Source of the DNA: Lentzea cavernae
GTDB lineage: Bacteria; Actinomycetota; Actinomycetes; Mycobacteriales; Pseudonocardiaceae
NCBI RefSeq assembly: GCF_014653695.1
Contig: NZ_BNAR01000004.1
Location: 328,645 to 392,644, forward strand
DNA: 64,000 nt
Direction of reading: 5' to 3'
Below, in pieces: positions 34,297 to 43,679 of this stretch. The position numbers and the translations under genes were made by a program. How positions within the stretch are numbered: position 1 is the stretch's first letter; each line of letters starts with the position of its first letter. The notes below the pieces were generated by a model that searched no databases, had not been told where the DNA came from, and saw only the letters and a program-made list of their open reading frames with translations.

Positions 34297-35634
34297 TCAG
34301 ATCGCCTGGGAGAACTGGAAGAAGCGGTCCGGGTCGTACTTGCCCTTCACCTCCACCAGCCGGGCGTGGTTAGGTCCGTGGTAGGCCTGCCGCCAGTCCG
34401 GCAGGTCCGGGTCGGTGAAGTTCAGGTACGACGCGTTCGCGGTGTGCGGGCCGATGTCCTCGTGCACCGCCCTGAGCCATTCGAGGTTGTCGCGCACCAC
34501 CCGCGGGCTGTCCGACGAGGTCCACGACGTGTCGAGCGACACCAGGAACAGCGCGTCGCGGTGCGGGAACGCCGTCTCGGTCACGCCCACCGCGCCGATC
34601 GCACCGCCCCAGCCGAACAGGGCCGCGCCGCCGCCGTCCGGGTTGGAGCTGCCCGGCCACTTCGAGACGGCCGTGACGAGCGTCCGCACCGCTTCTTCGG
34701 GCAGGGGAACGGAAGTCGTGCGGGTGCGGCCGGCGAACGCACCACCGGCCGTCTCGTGGTGCACGTACTCCACCGCTTCCCAGTACGTGCGGTCCTCGAT
34801 GTCGCACCGGAACGGACGCGTGCCGGTCAGCGGGCCGAGCAACGCGCGCAGCTCGTCGGCCGTGCCGAGGTGCCAGCCGATCAGGGACACGACACCGTTG
34901 CTGGTCACGCCGACGCGCAACGACAACGCGTCCGGCGCGGTGCGCTGGACCTCCTGTGCCAGCAGGACCACGTCGACCGCGCGGTCCTGCTCCCACAGCA
35001 GCAGGCAGGTCGCGCTGTCCACCACCGGACGCGCCTGGAACGTGAACGAGGTGTTGACGCCGAAGTTGCCGCCGCCACCGCCCCGGCACGCCCAGAACAG
35101 GTCGGGGTGCGAGTCGGCCGAGCACGTCACGGTGGTGCCGTCGGCGAGAACGACGTCCGTGCTGACGAGCGAGTCGCACGTCAGCCCGAACGCCCGCGAC
35201 ACCGCCGACACTCCCCCGCCCAGGGTGAGGCCGCCGATGGCGACCTCGTCGGCGTTGCCCAGAGGGAACGCGATGTCGTGCGGCCGCAACGCCTCGTACA
35301 GCGCGCGCATCCGCGTGCCGCCGCCGACCGTGACCAGCGACGTCGAGGGGTCGACGTGCACGGAGTCGAGGCCGCGCAGGTCCAGCACCAGGCCCGCGTT
35401 GACGGACGTTCCCGCGTAGCTGTGGCCGCCGCCGCGGGCGACGAGCGGCACGTCGTGCTCCCGCGCCCACGTGATCGCGGCGCCCACGTCGTCAGCGCTG
35501 GCGACGGACAGCACGGCTTCCGGGACGACGTCGGAATGGCGTTCGTTGAACGGTTTGCTGCCCGGCGTGAACCCGTCGTCGCCCGGCAGCAGCACCCGGC
35601 CGCGGACCTGGTCCGCGAGACTGGCGAACGTCAC
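34297..35634 (-). CDS. BBE-type FAD-linked oxidase
   Basis: A 445-residue flavoprotein of the berberine-bridge-enzyme class. The PCMH FAD domain has ARGGGHSYAGTSV, with a histidine placed for 8-alpha-histidyl FAD, then GNADEVAIGGLTLGGGVSAVSR. The C-terminus YDPDRFFQFSQAI is the family signature. The GTG overlaps the radical SAM stop (GTGA), so it is co-translated as the last gene of the hydrazine-type operon. It could oxidise an alcohol, amine or N-N intermediate; there is no secretion signal. Confidence 0.92.
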   Translation of the reverse strand: MTFASLADQVRGRVLLPGDDGFTPGSKPFNERHSDVVPEAVLSVASADDVGAAITWAREHDVPLVARGGGHSYAGTSVNAGLVLDLRGLDSVHVDPSTSLVTVGGGTRMRALYEALRPHDIAFPLGNADEVAIGGLTLGGGVSAVSRAFGLTCDSLVSTDVVLADGTTVTCSADSHPDLFWACRGGGGGNFGVNTSFTFQARPVVDSATCLLLWEQDRAVDVVLLAQEVQRTAPDALSLRVGVTSNGVVSLIGWHLGTADELRALLGPLTGTRPFRCDIEDRTYWEAVEYVHHETAGGAFAGRTRTTSVPLPEEAVRTLVTAVSKWPGSSNPDGGGAALFGWGGAIGAVGVTETAFPHRDALFLVSLDTSWTSSDSPRVVRDNLEWLRAVHEDIGPHTANASYLNFTDPDLPDWRQAYHGPNHARLVEVKGKYDPDRFFQFSQAI

Positions 35635-37316
35635 CCCACGACCCCCGCCAGCTGGGCCTCGCGCAGGATCTCCTCGCGTTCCCGCCAGTGCGACCAGAAC
35701 GCGCCCTTGTAGCCCAGGCTCGTCAGGCCGATGAGGAACGGGTTGTCGGCGTAGTTGTTCTCCGACTCGCTCATGCCCGCGAGGGTCGGCAGCATCACGC
35801 GGTGGTGGTCGGACGGGTCGACCAGCGACCACAGGTACTCCACCGTGCGCGACCAACGACCGTTCGGGTCGGTGTTCGTGCCCGCGTCCTCCAGCAGGTC
35901 CGGGGAGAAGTAGCAGAGGAGCCGGAACTCGCCCCGTTCGTCGAACATGAACTGCCGCTCGTACTCCACGAGACCGGAGCACATCGACAACGGCTTCAGC
36001 ACGATCGGCCCGGTCGCGGTGTTCGACTGCAGACCCGGCATCGTGCGGACGCCGGCGCACTGCTCCGCCATCGCGATGCCGAGCGGGTGGTGCGGGAAGA
36101 GCCGCAGCCCCAGCGAGAACGCGGTCACCGTCGCGTCCAGCGCCATGAACGCGTCCACGCAGTCGCGCATGGTCTCCCAGGTCTCGCCCGGCATGGCGAA
36201 CAACGCCTCGACCATGGTCTTCATCCCGCGCTCGCGGCACAGCCGCACGAGCTGCTCGGTGTCGGCGAAGGTGTAGTACGTCTTGCCCTTGCCGGTGACC
36301 TTCCAGTTCGCGAGCACGTCCGCGCGGACGTGGTCGCTGCCGACGTTCACGCCCCGGCACCCCGCCGCGGCCAGCAGGTCGGCGAACTCCTCGTCGAACG
36401 GCGAGGGCTGGCAGTACACCCACAGGCGCAGGTCGTTCAACGGGTTGGCGGCACTGGCGTGCTTGCGCCGCACGATCTCGCGCAGCACGTTCTTCGCGTG
36501 CGAGATCGACAGGTTGAACTCGCTGTCGGTGGTGTGCTGGTCGAGGATCCCCTGCGCCGCAAGCGACTGCATCTCGTCCACGACCGCGGCGACGTCACGG
36601 CGTGCGACGGCACCGCCCTTGGCGTCCGGTTCGACGCAGTGCGCGCACCGGTACACGCAGCCGGACTTGGTCAGGATGCCCGCGAGACCACCGCGCTTGT
36701 AGTACTCGCCGTTGTCCACTTTGTACTTGTCGCCGGATCTTCGGACGTACGTGCCGGTGCCGTCCAGCTGCCAGGTCTTGACGACGGTCGGGCCGACGAG
36801 CAACGACGGCATGAGCGCCGCCGACGTGCGGACGATCCCCTCCGGGGTGTTGCGGATCAGACCGTCCACAGTGGCCACGTCCCGGCCCGTCGCCAGCGCG
36901 TCGGCCAGGTCGGCGACGATCACCTCGCCCGGCCCCTTCACGCCGTAGTCGACGCCGAAGTAGTCGACGAGAGCGAACGGCATCGTGGAGAACCCGATGC
37001 CGCCCGCGACGAGCGGCGCGTCGGTGAGCCGGGTGATCTCGGTGATGATCTCCTTGTGCTCGCCGACGAAAGGGCGTTGCTCGAAGGCGTACACGGTGTC
37101 GGTGTTGCGGACCGTGATGCCGACCAGCATCGGTTCGCGCGTCGTGAAGTACTCCGTCAGGAACGTCTTCCAGTCGTCGCGGTGGAACGTCAGGTCCACC
37201 ACCTCGACCTCGAAGCCCGCGTTCTCCAGCGACGTGGTCAGCACGTCGAGCGCGTACGGCGCGATCGGCGGGTGCACCTTGTTCGGGTTGACGAGTGTTA
37301 CCAGGCCTCTGTTCAT
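35631..37316 (-). CDS. Cobalamin-type (class B-like) radical SAM enzyme
   Basis: A 561-residue protein. The N-terminal region (VTLVNPNKVHPPIAPYALDVLTTSL) and VAGGIGFSTMPFALVDYFGVDYGVKGPGEV match a B12-binding domain. The radical SAM cluster motif is Cys220-x3-Cys224-x2-Cys227 (SGCVYRCAHC). A long C-terminal extension of unknown type follows. Enzymes of this layout do C- or P-methylation or other radical rearrangements on unactivated carbon. GGGGGAG precedes the ATG. It is 22 bases downstream of the ACAD-like pair and coupled to the BBE gene, so it belongs to the hydrazine-type locus. Its substrate is unknown. Confidence 0.9.
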   Translation of the reverse strand: MNRGLVTLVNPNKVHPPIAPYALDVLTTSLENAGFEVEVVDLTFHRDDWKTFLTEYFTTREPMLVGITVRNTDTVYAFEQRPFVGEHKEIITEITRLTDAPLVAGGIGFSTMPFALVDYFGVDYGVKGPGEVIVADLADALATGRDVATVDGLIRNTPEGIVRTSAALMPSLLVGPTVVKTWQLDGTGTYVRRSGDKYKVDNGEYYKRGGLAGILTKSGCVYRCAHCVEPDAKGGAVARRDVAAVVDEMQSLAAQGILDQHTTDSEFNLSISHAKNVLREIVRRKHASAANPLNDLRLWVYCQPSPFDEEFADLLAAAGCRGVNVGSDHVRADVLANWKVTGKGKTYYTFADTEQLVRLCRERGMKTMVEALFAMPGETWETMRDCVDAFMALDATVTAFSLGLRLFPHHPLGIAMAEQCAGVRTMPGLQSNTATGPIVLKPLSMCSGLVEYERQFMFDERGEFRLLCYFSPDLLEDAGTNTDPNGRWSRTVEYLWSLVDPSDHHRVMLPTLAGMSESENNYADNPFLIGLTSLGYKGAFWSHWREREEILREAQLAGVVG

Positions 37317-37338
37317 CGAATCTCCCCCGCTGCGTTCA

Positions 37339-38538
37339 CTAGACGATGCCGAGGGCGATGCCGAACTCGGGCTTGGCGTTGAGCAGGTACGCGCCGGCGG
37401 ACTGGAGGATCCGGTCCTGCGCGGCGAGGTGCTGGCAGATCGTGGCGGTGTCGCGCATCCAGCGGTCCATGGGCGAGGACCGGTGGATCGACCACGTCTG
37501 CAGGAGGTCGAACAGCCGGTTCACGATCGAGCGCGACATGCGGAACGCGTGCACCCAGGACAGCGGGCAGGCGGCGCGGTCGATCGGGTCGAGGTCGTCG
37601 AGCGTGCCACCGGCGGCGAGCACCTCCCACTGGCGTTCCAGAGCGCCGTAGACGCCCGCGCGGGTGGCGTTGAAGTCGGCCTCACACGCCGCCAGCGTCA
37701 CTTGGACGCGCCAGATGTCCGCCCAGTCCGTGCCGGTCATCCGGTCCACCCGCTGCGACACGCACTCCCGCGCGTAGTCCAGGGCCGCACGCGCGACGCC
37801 GAGCGAGACACCGCACATGGTGCGGGTGAACGCGTCGGGCTGGGCCAGCGGGCCGCGGCGGCCCCGCACCTCGTCGAAGCTGAACGAGCGCTCCTCCGGC
37901 ACGAACACGTCCTTGACCGTGTAGTCGCAGCTCCCGCTGCCGCGCAGGCCGGTGGTGTCCCAGTTGTCGATCAGCTCCACCTCGTGCCGGGGCAGGAGGA
38001 ACTGGCGCGACTCGTGCGGGTTGCTGCCGTCCGGGCTCGCGTACTTCTTCCCGTCCTGGAAGACGAACGCGCCGGAGATCACCCAGTCGGCGTGGTCGAT
38101 GCCGCTGCCGAACGGCCAGCGGCCGCTCAGCCGGTACCCGCCCGGCACCTTCTCGGCGCGGCCGGACGGCTGGAGGAGCCCCGCGACGATCTGGTCGGGG
38201 TTCGGGAACATCTCCTTGCCCACGACCGGGTCGAGGAACTCGGCGTAGATGCCGGTGTTCGAGCCGATCATCGAGCACCAGCCGGCGGAGGCGTCCCCGT
38301 AGGACAGTGCCTCGACGACCTCGAGCTGCTCCATGGACGTCAGTTCCAGGCCGCCCCAGTGCTTTCCGAAGCACATGCGGAAGACGCCGTTGTCCCGCAA
38401 GGCGTCCACGACGTCGTGCGGCAGGTTGCGCAGCTGCTCGATCTCGGCGGACCGTTCCCGCAGCATCGGCGCCAGCGCCTTCGCGCGTTCGATCAGTTCC
38501 GCCGCGGTGGTGGCGGCGGTCACCCTCGTCATGGTCAT
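37339..38538 (-). CDS. Acyl-CoA dehydrogenase-fold flavoenzyme, copy 1
   Basis: A 399-residue protein with the three-domain acyl-CoA dehydrogenase fold of the type 2 C-terminal family (HsaA/DszC-like). Typical segments are GGYRLSGRWPFGSGIDHADW, TGLRGSGSCDYTVKDVFVPE and GVARAALDYARE. Members are FMN/FAD-dependent N- or aromatic oxygenases or desaturases on non-CoA substrates. A tandem paralogue lies nine bases upstream. In this locus it could oxidise hydrazine to hydrazone, azo or N-oxide; that is inference. Needs a flavin reductase if it is an oxygenase; none is in this operon. Confidence 0.88.
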   Translation of the reverse strand: MTMTRVTAATTAAELIERAKALAPMLRERSAEIEQLRNLPHDVVDALRDNGVFRMCFGKHWGGLELTSMEQLEVVEALSYGDASAGWCSMIGSNTGIYAEFLDPVVGKEMFPNPDQIVAGLLQPSGRAEKVPGGYRLSGRWPFGSGIDHADWVISGAFVFQDGKKYASPDGSNPHESRQFLLPRHEVELIDNWDTTGLRGSGSCDYTVKDVFVPEERSFSFDEVRGRRGPLAQPDAFTRTMCGVSLGVARAALDYARECVSQRVDRMTGTDWADIWRVQVTLAACEADFNATRAGVYGALERQWEVLAAGGTLDDLDPIDRAACPLSWVHAFRMSRSIVNRLFDLLQTWSIHRSSPMDRWMRDTATICQHLAAQDRILQSAGAYLLNAKPEFGIALGIV

Positions 38539-38547
38539 CTCGTTCCC

Positions 38548-39771
38548 CTACTTGACGATGCCGAGGCAGATGCGGAACTTGGGCCTGCGCCCGAGCAGGT
38601 ACGCGCCCGCGGACTCGAGGATCGCGTCTTGGGCGGAGAGGTTCTGGCACATGGTCGCGGTGTCGCGCATCCAGCGGTCCATCGGCGAGGACCGGTGGAT
38701 CGACCACGTCTGCAGCAGGTCGAACAGCCGGTTCACGATGGAACGGGACGTGCGGAACGCGTGCAGCCACGCGATCGGCGACGCGGCGCGCTCGTTGATC
38801 GTCAGATCGTCGAGCGTGCCCCCAGCCGCGAGGACCTCCCACTGCCGGGTCATCGCGGAGTAGACGCCGTTGCGGGTGGCGTTGAAGTCCGCCTCGCACT
38901 CGGCCAGCGTCACCTGGACGCGCCAGATGTCCGCCCAGTCCGTGCCCGTCATCCGGTCCACCCGCTGCAACACGCACTCCCGCGCGTAGTCCAGGGCCGC
39001 ACGCGCGACGCCGAGCGGTACACCGCAGAGGCTGCGCATGAACGACTCCGGCTGCGCCAGCGGGTGCGGCGAGCAACGCGGGTTGTCGAAGGTCAGGGTG
39101 TGCGTCTCCGGCACGAACACGTCGGTGATCGTGTAGTCGGAGCTGCCGCTGCCGCGCAGACCGGTGGTGTCCCAGTCGTCGAGGATCTGGACCTCGTGCT
39201 GCGGCACGAGGAACTGGCGCGACTCGTGCGGGTTGCTGCCGTCCGGGCTCGCGTACGGCTCGCCGTTCTCGAAGACGAACGCGCCGGACATCACCCAGTC
39301 CGCGTGGTGGATGGTGCTGCCGAACGACCACCGGCCGCTGAGCAGGAACCCGCCGGGCACCTTGTCGGCGCGGCCGGCCGGGGCCAGCACCCCGGCGGTG
39401 ACCATGTCGAGGCGCGGGTAAACCTCCCGCACGACGTCCGGCTCCAGAAAGTTGGCCAGCAGCCCGGTGTTCGCGCCGATGATGCCGCACCACGCGGCGG
39501 ACGCGTCGCCGTACGCGAGCGCCTCGGCGACCTGCGTCTGTTCCATCGAGGTCAGCTCCGGGCCGCCCCACTCGCGGCGGAAGCACATGCCGTGCACACC
39601 GGTGGCGCGCAGGAGTTCCACGACGTCCAGCGGGAGCTTGCCGGCCTCCTCGATCTCCGCGGCGCGTTCGCGCAGCACCGGCGCGAGGGCCTTGGCCCTG
39701 GCGATGATCTCGGTCGCCGTGCGGGGCGGGTCGGCCACCGTGGTCATGTCCTGGTTCCTCACAGTCGTCAT
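38548..39771 (-). CDS. Acyl-CoA dehydrogenase-fold flavoenzyme, copy 2
   Basis: A 407-residue paralogue of the downstream gene, with long identical blocks (ASPDGSNPHESRQFL, RVDRMTGTDWADIWRVQVTL, TWSIHRSSPMDRWMRDTAT). The active-site face differs, for example CFRREWGGPELTS against CFGKHWGGLELTS. The first ATG overlaps the ATP-grasp stop (ATGA); an ATG eight codons later has a somewhat better ribosome site. Tandem retention suggests a heteromer or two successive oxidations. Confidence 0.88.
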   Translation of the reverse strand: MTTVRNQDMTTVADPPRTATEIIARAKALAPVLRERAAEIEEAGKLPLDVVELLRATGVHGMCFRREWGGPELTSMEQTQVAEALAYGDASAAWCGIIGANTGLLANFLEPDVVREVYPRLDMVTAGVLAPAGRADKVPGGFLLSGRWSFGSTIHHADWVMSGAFVFENGEPYASPDGSNPHESRQFLVPQHEVQILDDWDTTGLRGSGSSDYTITDVFVPETHTLTFDNPRCSPHPLAQPESFMRSLCGVPLGVARAALDYARECVLQRVDRMTGTDWADIWRVQVTLAECEADFNATRNGVYSAMTRQWEVLAAGGTLDDLTINERAASPIAWLHAFRTSRSIVNRLFDLLQTWSIHRSSPMDRWMRDTATMCQNLSAQDAILESAGAYLLGRRPKFRICLGIVK

Positions 39772-41060
39772 TCGTCCACGTCCAGGAGTCCTGCGGGCAT
39801 CGCGAAGGGCGCGTCCGGGTCAGCCGGTCCGACCGGTTCGGTCTCGAGCCGCACCAGGGCGGCCGCCGCCGTCAGGCGTTCGAGGCACGTCGGCGTGTCG
39901 TCCGCCTCGCACACGACGAACGAGTGCCGCGCCAGGTAACCGCCGGGAGGAAGCCGCAACGTCGTGCCGGGCTCGCACATCGGTGAGGCCGCGACCAGTC
40001 CGGGCGCCTGCGCGGGCAGGTCGATCGACGTCAGCAGGCAGTCCTGCTCCGGGTAGCCGAAGCGGATGCCCGCGACGCGGCGGTGCGCCGGGGTGATGTC
40101 CGGCCGCTGCCCGGTCGTGACGTCGAACAGCACCTCGCCGGGCTCGACGCCGGTGGCGGTGCGGCCGAGGAACGGGATGAGGTCGCCGCCGAGCCTGCCG
40201 TTGATCTCGATGATCAACGGGCCGCGGTCGGTCAGCCGCACCTCGCTGTGCGTGATGCCGTTCTCGATGCCCAGCGCCTCGTGGGCGCGGGCCAGGTGCG
40301 CCATCAGCTCCCGGTCGGCGAGCAGCGGGTCGTTCGCGTCGACGACGTGACCGACCTCCTCGAAGTACGGGTGGTCGCTGCTGTGCTTGCGCGCCAGGAA
40401 CATCGGCAGGTACTCGCCCTTGTGGACGGCGCCGTCGACGCTGATCTCCTCGCCCGGCGCGTAGCGTTCGACGATCGCGCTCGCCCGGTACGGGCCGGGA
40501 TCGACCTCGCTGGCCGCGAGGGCCACGTGGAACGCCTCGTCGAGCTCGGAGGAGTCGGTGGCGAAGACGACGCCGATGCTCGCGCCCATCGCGCGGGGCT
40601 TGATCACGACCGGGTAGCCGATGCGCTCCGCCGCGGCACGGGCCTGCTCGACGGTCGTCGTGAGCTCGAACCCTGGCTGGTGCAGGCCGGCGGCGGTGAG
40701 GACGGCGCGGGTGCGCTCCTTGTCGCGGCAGCCGCGCACGCCCGCGGCGGACAGCCCCGGCACGCCGAACTCGGCGGCGAGCAGCCCGGCGTCGAGGACG
40801 AGCGGTTCGTCCCAGCACATCAGGCCGACGACGGTGCGGCGGGCGACGACCTCGCGGGCGGCCTCGCCCATGACGTCCGAGTCGAAGACGTTCGCGACGA
40901 CGATCTCGTCGAAGTACTGGTGCTGCCAGGTGGGTTTGAGGTTGTTGAGCAGGACGAGGTCGATGCCGGCGGCCTTGGCGCGGCGGGCGATCGGCGCGAC
41001 GAGGTATTCGCGGTAGACCTTGAGTCCGCTGCCGATGACGAGGATCGCGGGGTTGCTCAT
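39768..41060 (-). CDS. ATP-grasp ligase, copy 1
   Basis: A 430-residue ATP-grasp enzyme. The ATP lysine strand is YPVVIKPRAMGASIGV, the acidic metal site LIIEINGRLGGDLIPFLG; the N-terminus AILVIGSGLKVYREYLV is the preATP-grasp fold. Members ligate a carboxylate to an amine through acyl phosphate, often making dipeptides such as those of the BacD/L-amino acid ligase type. It is translationally linked to N-hydroxylase copy 1 and the ACAD-like pair. Likely to form an amide between the hydrazine unit and another amino acid. Confidence 0.9.
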   Translation of the reverse strand: MSNPAILVIGSGLKVYREYLVAPIARRAKAAGIDLVLLNNLKPTWQHQYFDEIVVANVFDSDVMGEAAREVVARRTVVGLMCWDEPLVLDAGLLAAEFGVPGLSAAGVRGCRDKERTRAVLTAAGLHQPGFELTTTVEQARAAAERIGYPVVIKPRAMGASIGVVFATDSSELDEAFHVALAASEVDPGPYRASAIVERYAPGEEISVDGAVHKGEYLPMFLARKHSSDHPYFEEVGHVVDANDPLLADRELMAHLARAHEALGIENGITHSEVRLTDRGPLIIEINGRLGGDLIPFLGRTATGVEPGEVLFDVTTGQRPDITPAHRRVAGIRFGYPEQDCLLTSIDLPAQAPGLVAASPMCEPGTTLRLPPGGYLARHSFVVCEADDTPTCLERLTAAAALVRLETEPVGPADPDAPFAMPAGLLDVDE

Positions 41061-42340
41061 GCCTTCACTCCCTGCCGAGAAGGTTGCTGCCGCCGGGCGA
41101 GGAGATCGGTGAGGACGTCCTGCGAGCGGTGGGCGATGACGCTGATCAGCGAGTCGGCGATGCCGTGCGTCTCCTCGTTCACGCCCTGCAGGTACATGGC
41201 GCCCCAGGCGGAGTCGCCGAGGTCGACGCGGTACTGGCGGCCGACGGTGACCTCGTCGAGGCCGGCGCGCCGCGCCAGGTCGCGGACGAGCCACGGCATC
41301 CGCGGGTCGTAGCCGGTGCCGAGGAGCACGAGGTCGCAGTGCAGCGGCTCGACCTTGCCGCTCATGCGGTCGCGCAGGTCGAGGACCACCTCGTCGTCCT
41401 CGACGCGGGCGGCCACGACCTCGGTCATCGGCCGCACCCACGAGCGCTGCGGTCCGAGCGTCTTCTGCTGGTAGAGCATCATGTAGAGGTCGTCGAGGAA
41501 CCCCGGTGCGAGGCCGCCGTAGTTCGTGAGGCGCATCTCGCCGAGGATCTGCTCGCGCACCTCGGGCGGGCTGTCGTGGAACTCGTCGACGAACGACGGG
41601 TAGAACAGCTCGTTCACGAACTTGCTGTGCTGGTAGTTCTGCAGGCCGATCGACCGGACGACCATCGTCACCTGGCTGTGCGGCAGGTTCTGGTGCAGCG
41701 CGTAGAACATCTCCGCCGCGCTCTGCGCGCCGCCGACGACGACGGCGCGCAGCGGCTCGTCCCTGGCGATCTTCGCGATCCTGGTGCGGTACTGGGAGCT
41801 GTGCACGATCCGTTCGGCGGGCAGGTCTGCGAACACCTCGGGGATGCGGGCGTCGCGGCCGCCGCCGACCACCAGGTCGCGGCACCGGATCCGGTCACCG
41901 TCCACGAGGGACACCTCCCAGCCGGTGATCGACCCGTCGTCCGACCGCGTCGGCGTGATGCTCTGCGCGCGGGAGTCGTAACGGATCCGCACGCGTTCCA
42001 ACGACTTCGCGGCCCACTGCAGGTAGTCCGAGAGCTCCCAGCGGAACGGGCTGAACGTGCCGAGGTTGACGAACTCGTCGAGCCGGCCCTGGTCGTGCAG
42101 GAAGCTGAGGAACGAGAAGCGGCTGCGCGGGTTCCGCAGCGTCACGAGGTCCTTGAGGAACGACACCTGGCTGCGCGCCCACGGCATGAGCAGGTCGCGT
42201 TGCCACTTGACGTCGGGGCCCTGTTCCAGCAGGAGGGTGTTCTCGGCCAGGTCCGATTCGGACTCCTCGATCGCGACGGCCAGCGCCAGGTTCGCCGGGC
42301 CGGCACCGATCGCCAGAACCCCAACCTCTCGGTCAGTCAC
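41057..42340 (-). CDS. Lysine/ornithine N-hydroxylase (IucD/SidA family), copy 1
   Basis: A 427-residue flavin N-monooxygenase. FAD motif VLAIGAGPANLALAVAIEE, NADPH motif VVVGGAQSAAEMFYAL and the C-terminal GTGYDPRMP, equivalent to the family's 'ATGY'. The typical product is N6-hydroxylysine or N5-hydroxyornithine. GTG 42340 follows GAGGGGGC. It starts the second transcription unit of the locus, with its own promoter box. A second, very similar copy starts the other unit. Hydroxylation of an amino acid side-chain amine is the first step of known cupin/MetRS hydrazine systems. Confidence 0.92.
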   Translation of the reverse strand: MTDREVGVLAIGAGPANLALAVAIEESESDLAENTLLLEQGPDVKWQRDLLMPWARSQVSFLKDLVTLRNPRSRFSFLSFLHDQGRLDEFVNLGTFSPFRWELSDYLQWAAKSLERVRIRYDSRAQSITPTRSDDGSITGWEVSLVDGDRIRCRDLVVGGGRDARIPEVFADLPAERIVHSSQYRTRIAKIARDEPLRAVVVGGAQSAAEMFYALHQNLPHSQVTMVVRSIGLQNYQHSKFVNELFYPSFVDEFHDSPPEVREQILGEMRLTNYGGLAPGFLDDLYMMLYQQKTLGPQRSWVRPMTEVVAARVEDDEVVLDLRDRMSGKVEPLHCDLVLLGTGYDPRMPWLVRDLARRAGLDEVTVGRQYRVDLGDSAWGAMYLQGVNEETHGIADSLISVIAHRSQDVLTDLLARRQQPSRQGVKA

Positions 42341-42380
42341 ACTGCCCCCTCGGGTGATCGCGATTCCGCATCTGGAAACG

Positions 42381-42424
42381 ACGCTAGACAAGGAAGTTCC
42401 CCGAGAAGAAGAGGAACGGTTCCC
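42381..42424 (-). promoter_or_regulatory. Promoter of N-hydroxylase 1 unit with GGGAAC-type palindrome
   Basis: The palindrome GGAAC-G-GTTCC (42413-42423) is followed on the minus strand, after 25 bases counted from the 13-bp box 42412-42424, by TAGCGT (42381-42386) as -10 box. The start codon is about 40 bases further. The palindrome is centred near -42, typical of an activator site that overlaps -35; no good -35 hexamer is seen. Confidence 0.65.
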
Positions 42425-42443
42425 GACCATCCGGGAAAAAGCG

Positions 42444-43679
42444 TTACAGGACTTCGATTCGCACGGTCCCGGCGGCGATCTCCGCGCGGCGCAACGCCTC
42501 CGCGGACGTGTCCCCGGTGGCCATGACGATGCCCGCGCGGTCCCACGAGCTGCGCAGGCCGTCGAACCTCTCCCCCGGCGCGACCGTCACCTGCAGGAGG
42601 TGCACGCCGTCCAGCTGCCGTGCCTCGTCCACGCCCTCGACGCTCTGCACGACGCCGGGGTCGATCGTCAGGAACCGCACGGCGGCACCCGATTTCGCCC
42701 GTGCGGGCAGGTCGCTCGGCGGGTCCTCGCCCCGCAGCACGGCGTAGTAGCAGCGCAGCAGCTCGACGGGGTAGGCGAGCTGGACGACGTCGAGGATGCC
42801 GTCCCCCGCCAGTCTTCCGGCGCACTCGACGAGGTGCGGGACGCCGTCGGCGACGATCCACTCGCAGTGCACGATGCCGTCGCGGAACCCGGTGGCGTCC
42901 ACGACCCGTGCGGTCTCGTGCTTGAGCAGGTCGTCCAGCTCGGCCGGGACGTCCGCAGGGACGATGTGCGCGAGCTCGACCGGGCGCGGTCCTGGGACGA
43001 GCTGCTTGCCGGTGACGTTGGCGAACAACGGTCTCCCGTCACGCACCAGCATCTCGACGCTGAACTCCTCGCCCTCGACGAACTCCTCCGCGAGCATGGA
43101 CAGCTCCATCGGCCGGTCCGGGACGAAGATCCCCTCGTCCTGCGCCGTGCAGTGCGCCCACGCCGCCTCGATCTCGTAGGGGTCGCGGATCACCTGGGTG
43201 CCCACGGACGCCTGGCGGTTCGACGGCTTGAGCACGATCGCCCGGTCGCCCATGAACGCCAGCACGTCCGCCGGGCTCGCGACCCTCGTGCTCTCCGGGT
43301 TGCGGATGCCGGCGGCGGCCGTGACCTGGCGCAGCAACGCCTTGTCCCGCATGATCTGCGCCGCGCCGAGTGTCGCGCCCGGCAGGCCGTAGCGCTCGGC
43401 CAGCCGGGCGGCGAACGGGGTCGCGTACTCGATCGCCGGGACGACCGCCGCGGGCTGGAGGTCGCGGTGGGCGAGGAAGAACTCGTCCGCCCTGCCCGGT
43501 GTCAGGTACTCCCACTCGATCAGCCCGCGGACGAACCCGACGCCCTCGACCTGCTCGCGCACGTGCCGCTTGCGGATCACGTCCGGTTCCTCGACGTAGA
43601 TCACCGAGTCGTCGGGTTGGAACTCCGCGACCAGACCGATCGTGACGCCCACGAACCCGACGACGATGACGGGCTTCAC
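42444..43679 (-). CDS. ATP-grasp ligase, copy 2
   Basis: A 411-residue ATP-grasp protein. ATP-binding segment RAIVLKPSNRQASVGTQVI, glutamate-rich site EEFVEGEEFSVEMLV, metal loop HLVECAGRLAGDGI. It is only distantly similar to the first ATP-grasp of this locus, so the two are not a recent duplication and probably activate different acids. GTG overlaps the MFS stop. It closes the first unit, which runs from 48715 down to here. Confidence 0.9.
   Translation of the reverse strand: MKPVIVVGFVGVTIGLVAEFQPDDSVIYVEEPDVIRKRHVREQVEGVGFVRGLIEWEYLTPGRADEFFLAHRDLQPAAVVPAIEYATPFAARLAERYGLPGATLGAAQIMRDKALLRQVTAAAGIRNPESTRVASPADVLAFMGDRAIVLKPSNRQASVGTQVIRDPYEIEAAWAHCTAQDEGIFVPDRPMELSMLAEEFVEGEEFSVEMLVRDGRPLFANVTGKQLVPGPRPVELAHIVPADVPAELDDLLKHETARVVDATGFRDGIVHCEWIVADGVPHLVECAGRLAGDGILDVVQLAYPVELLRCYYAVLRGEDPPSDLPARAKSGAAVRFLTIDPGVVQSVEGVDEARQLDGVHLLQVTVAPGERFDGLRSSWDRAGIVMATGDTSAEALRRAEIAAGTVRIEVL

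Noticed and set aside
36985..39939. 984-codon plus-strand open frame
   Set aside because: Antisense of the radical SAM 5' end and the two ACAD-like genes. It even repeats internally because those genes are duplicates, so it is not a repeat protein.
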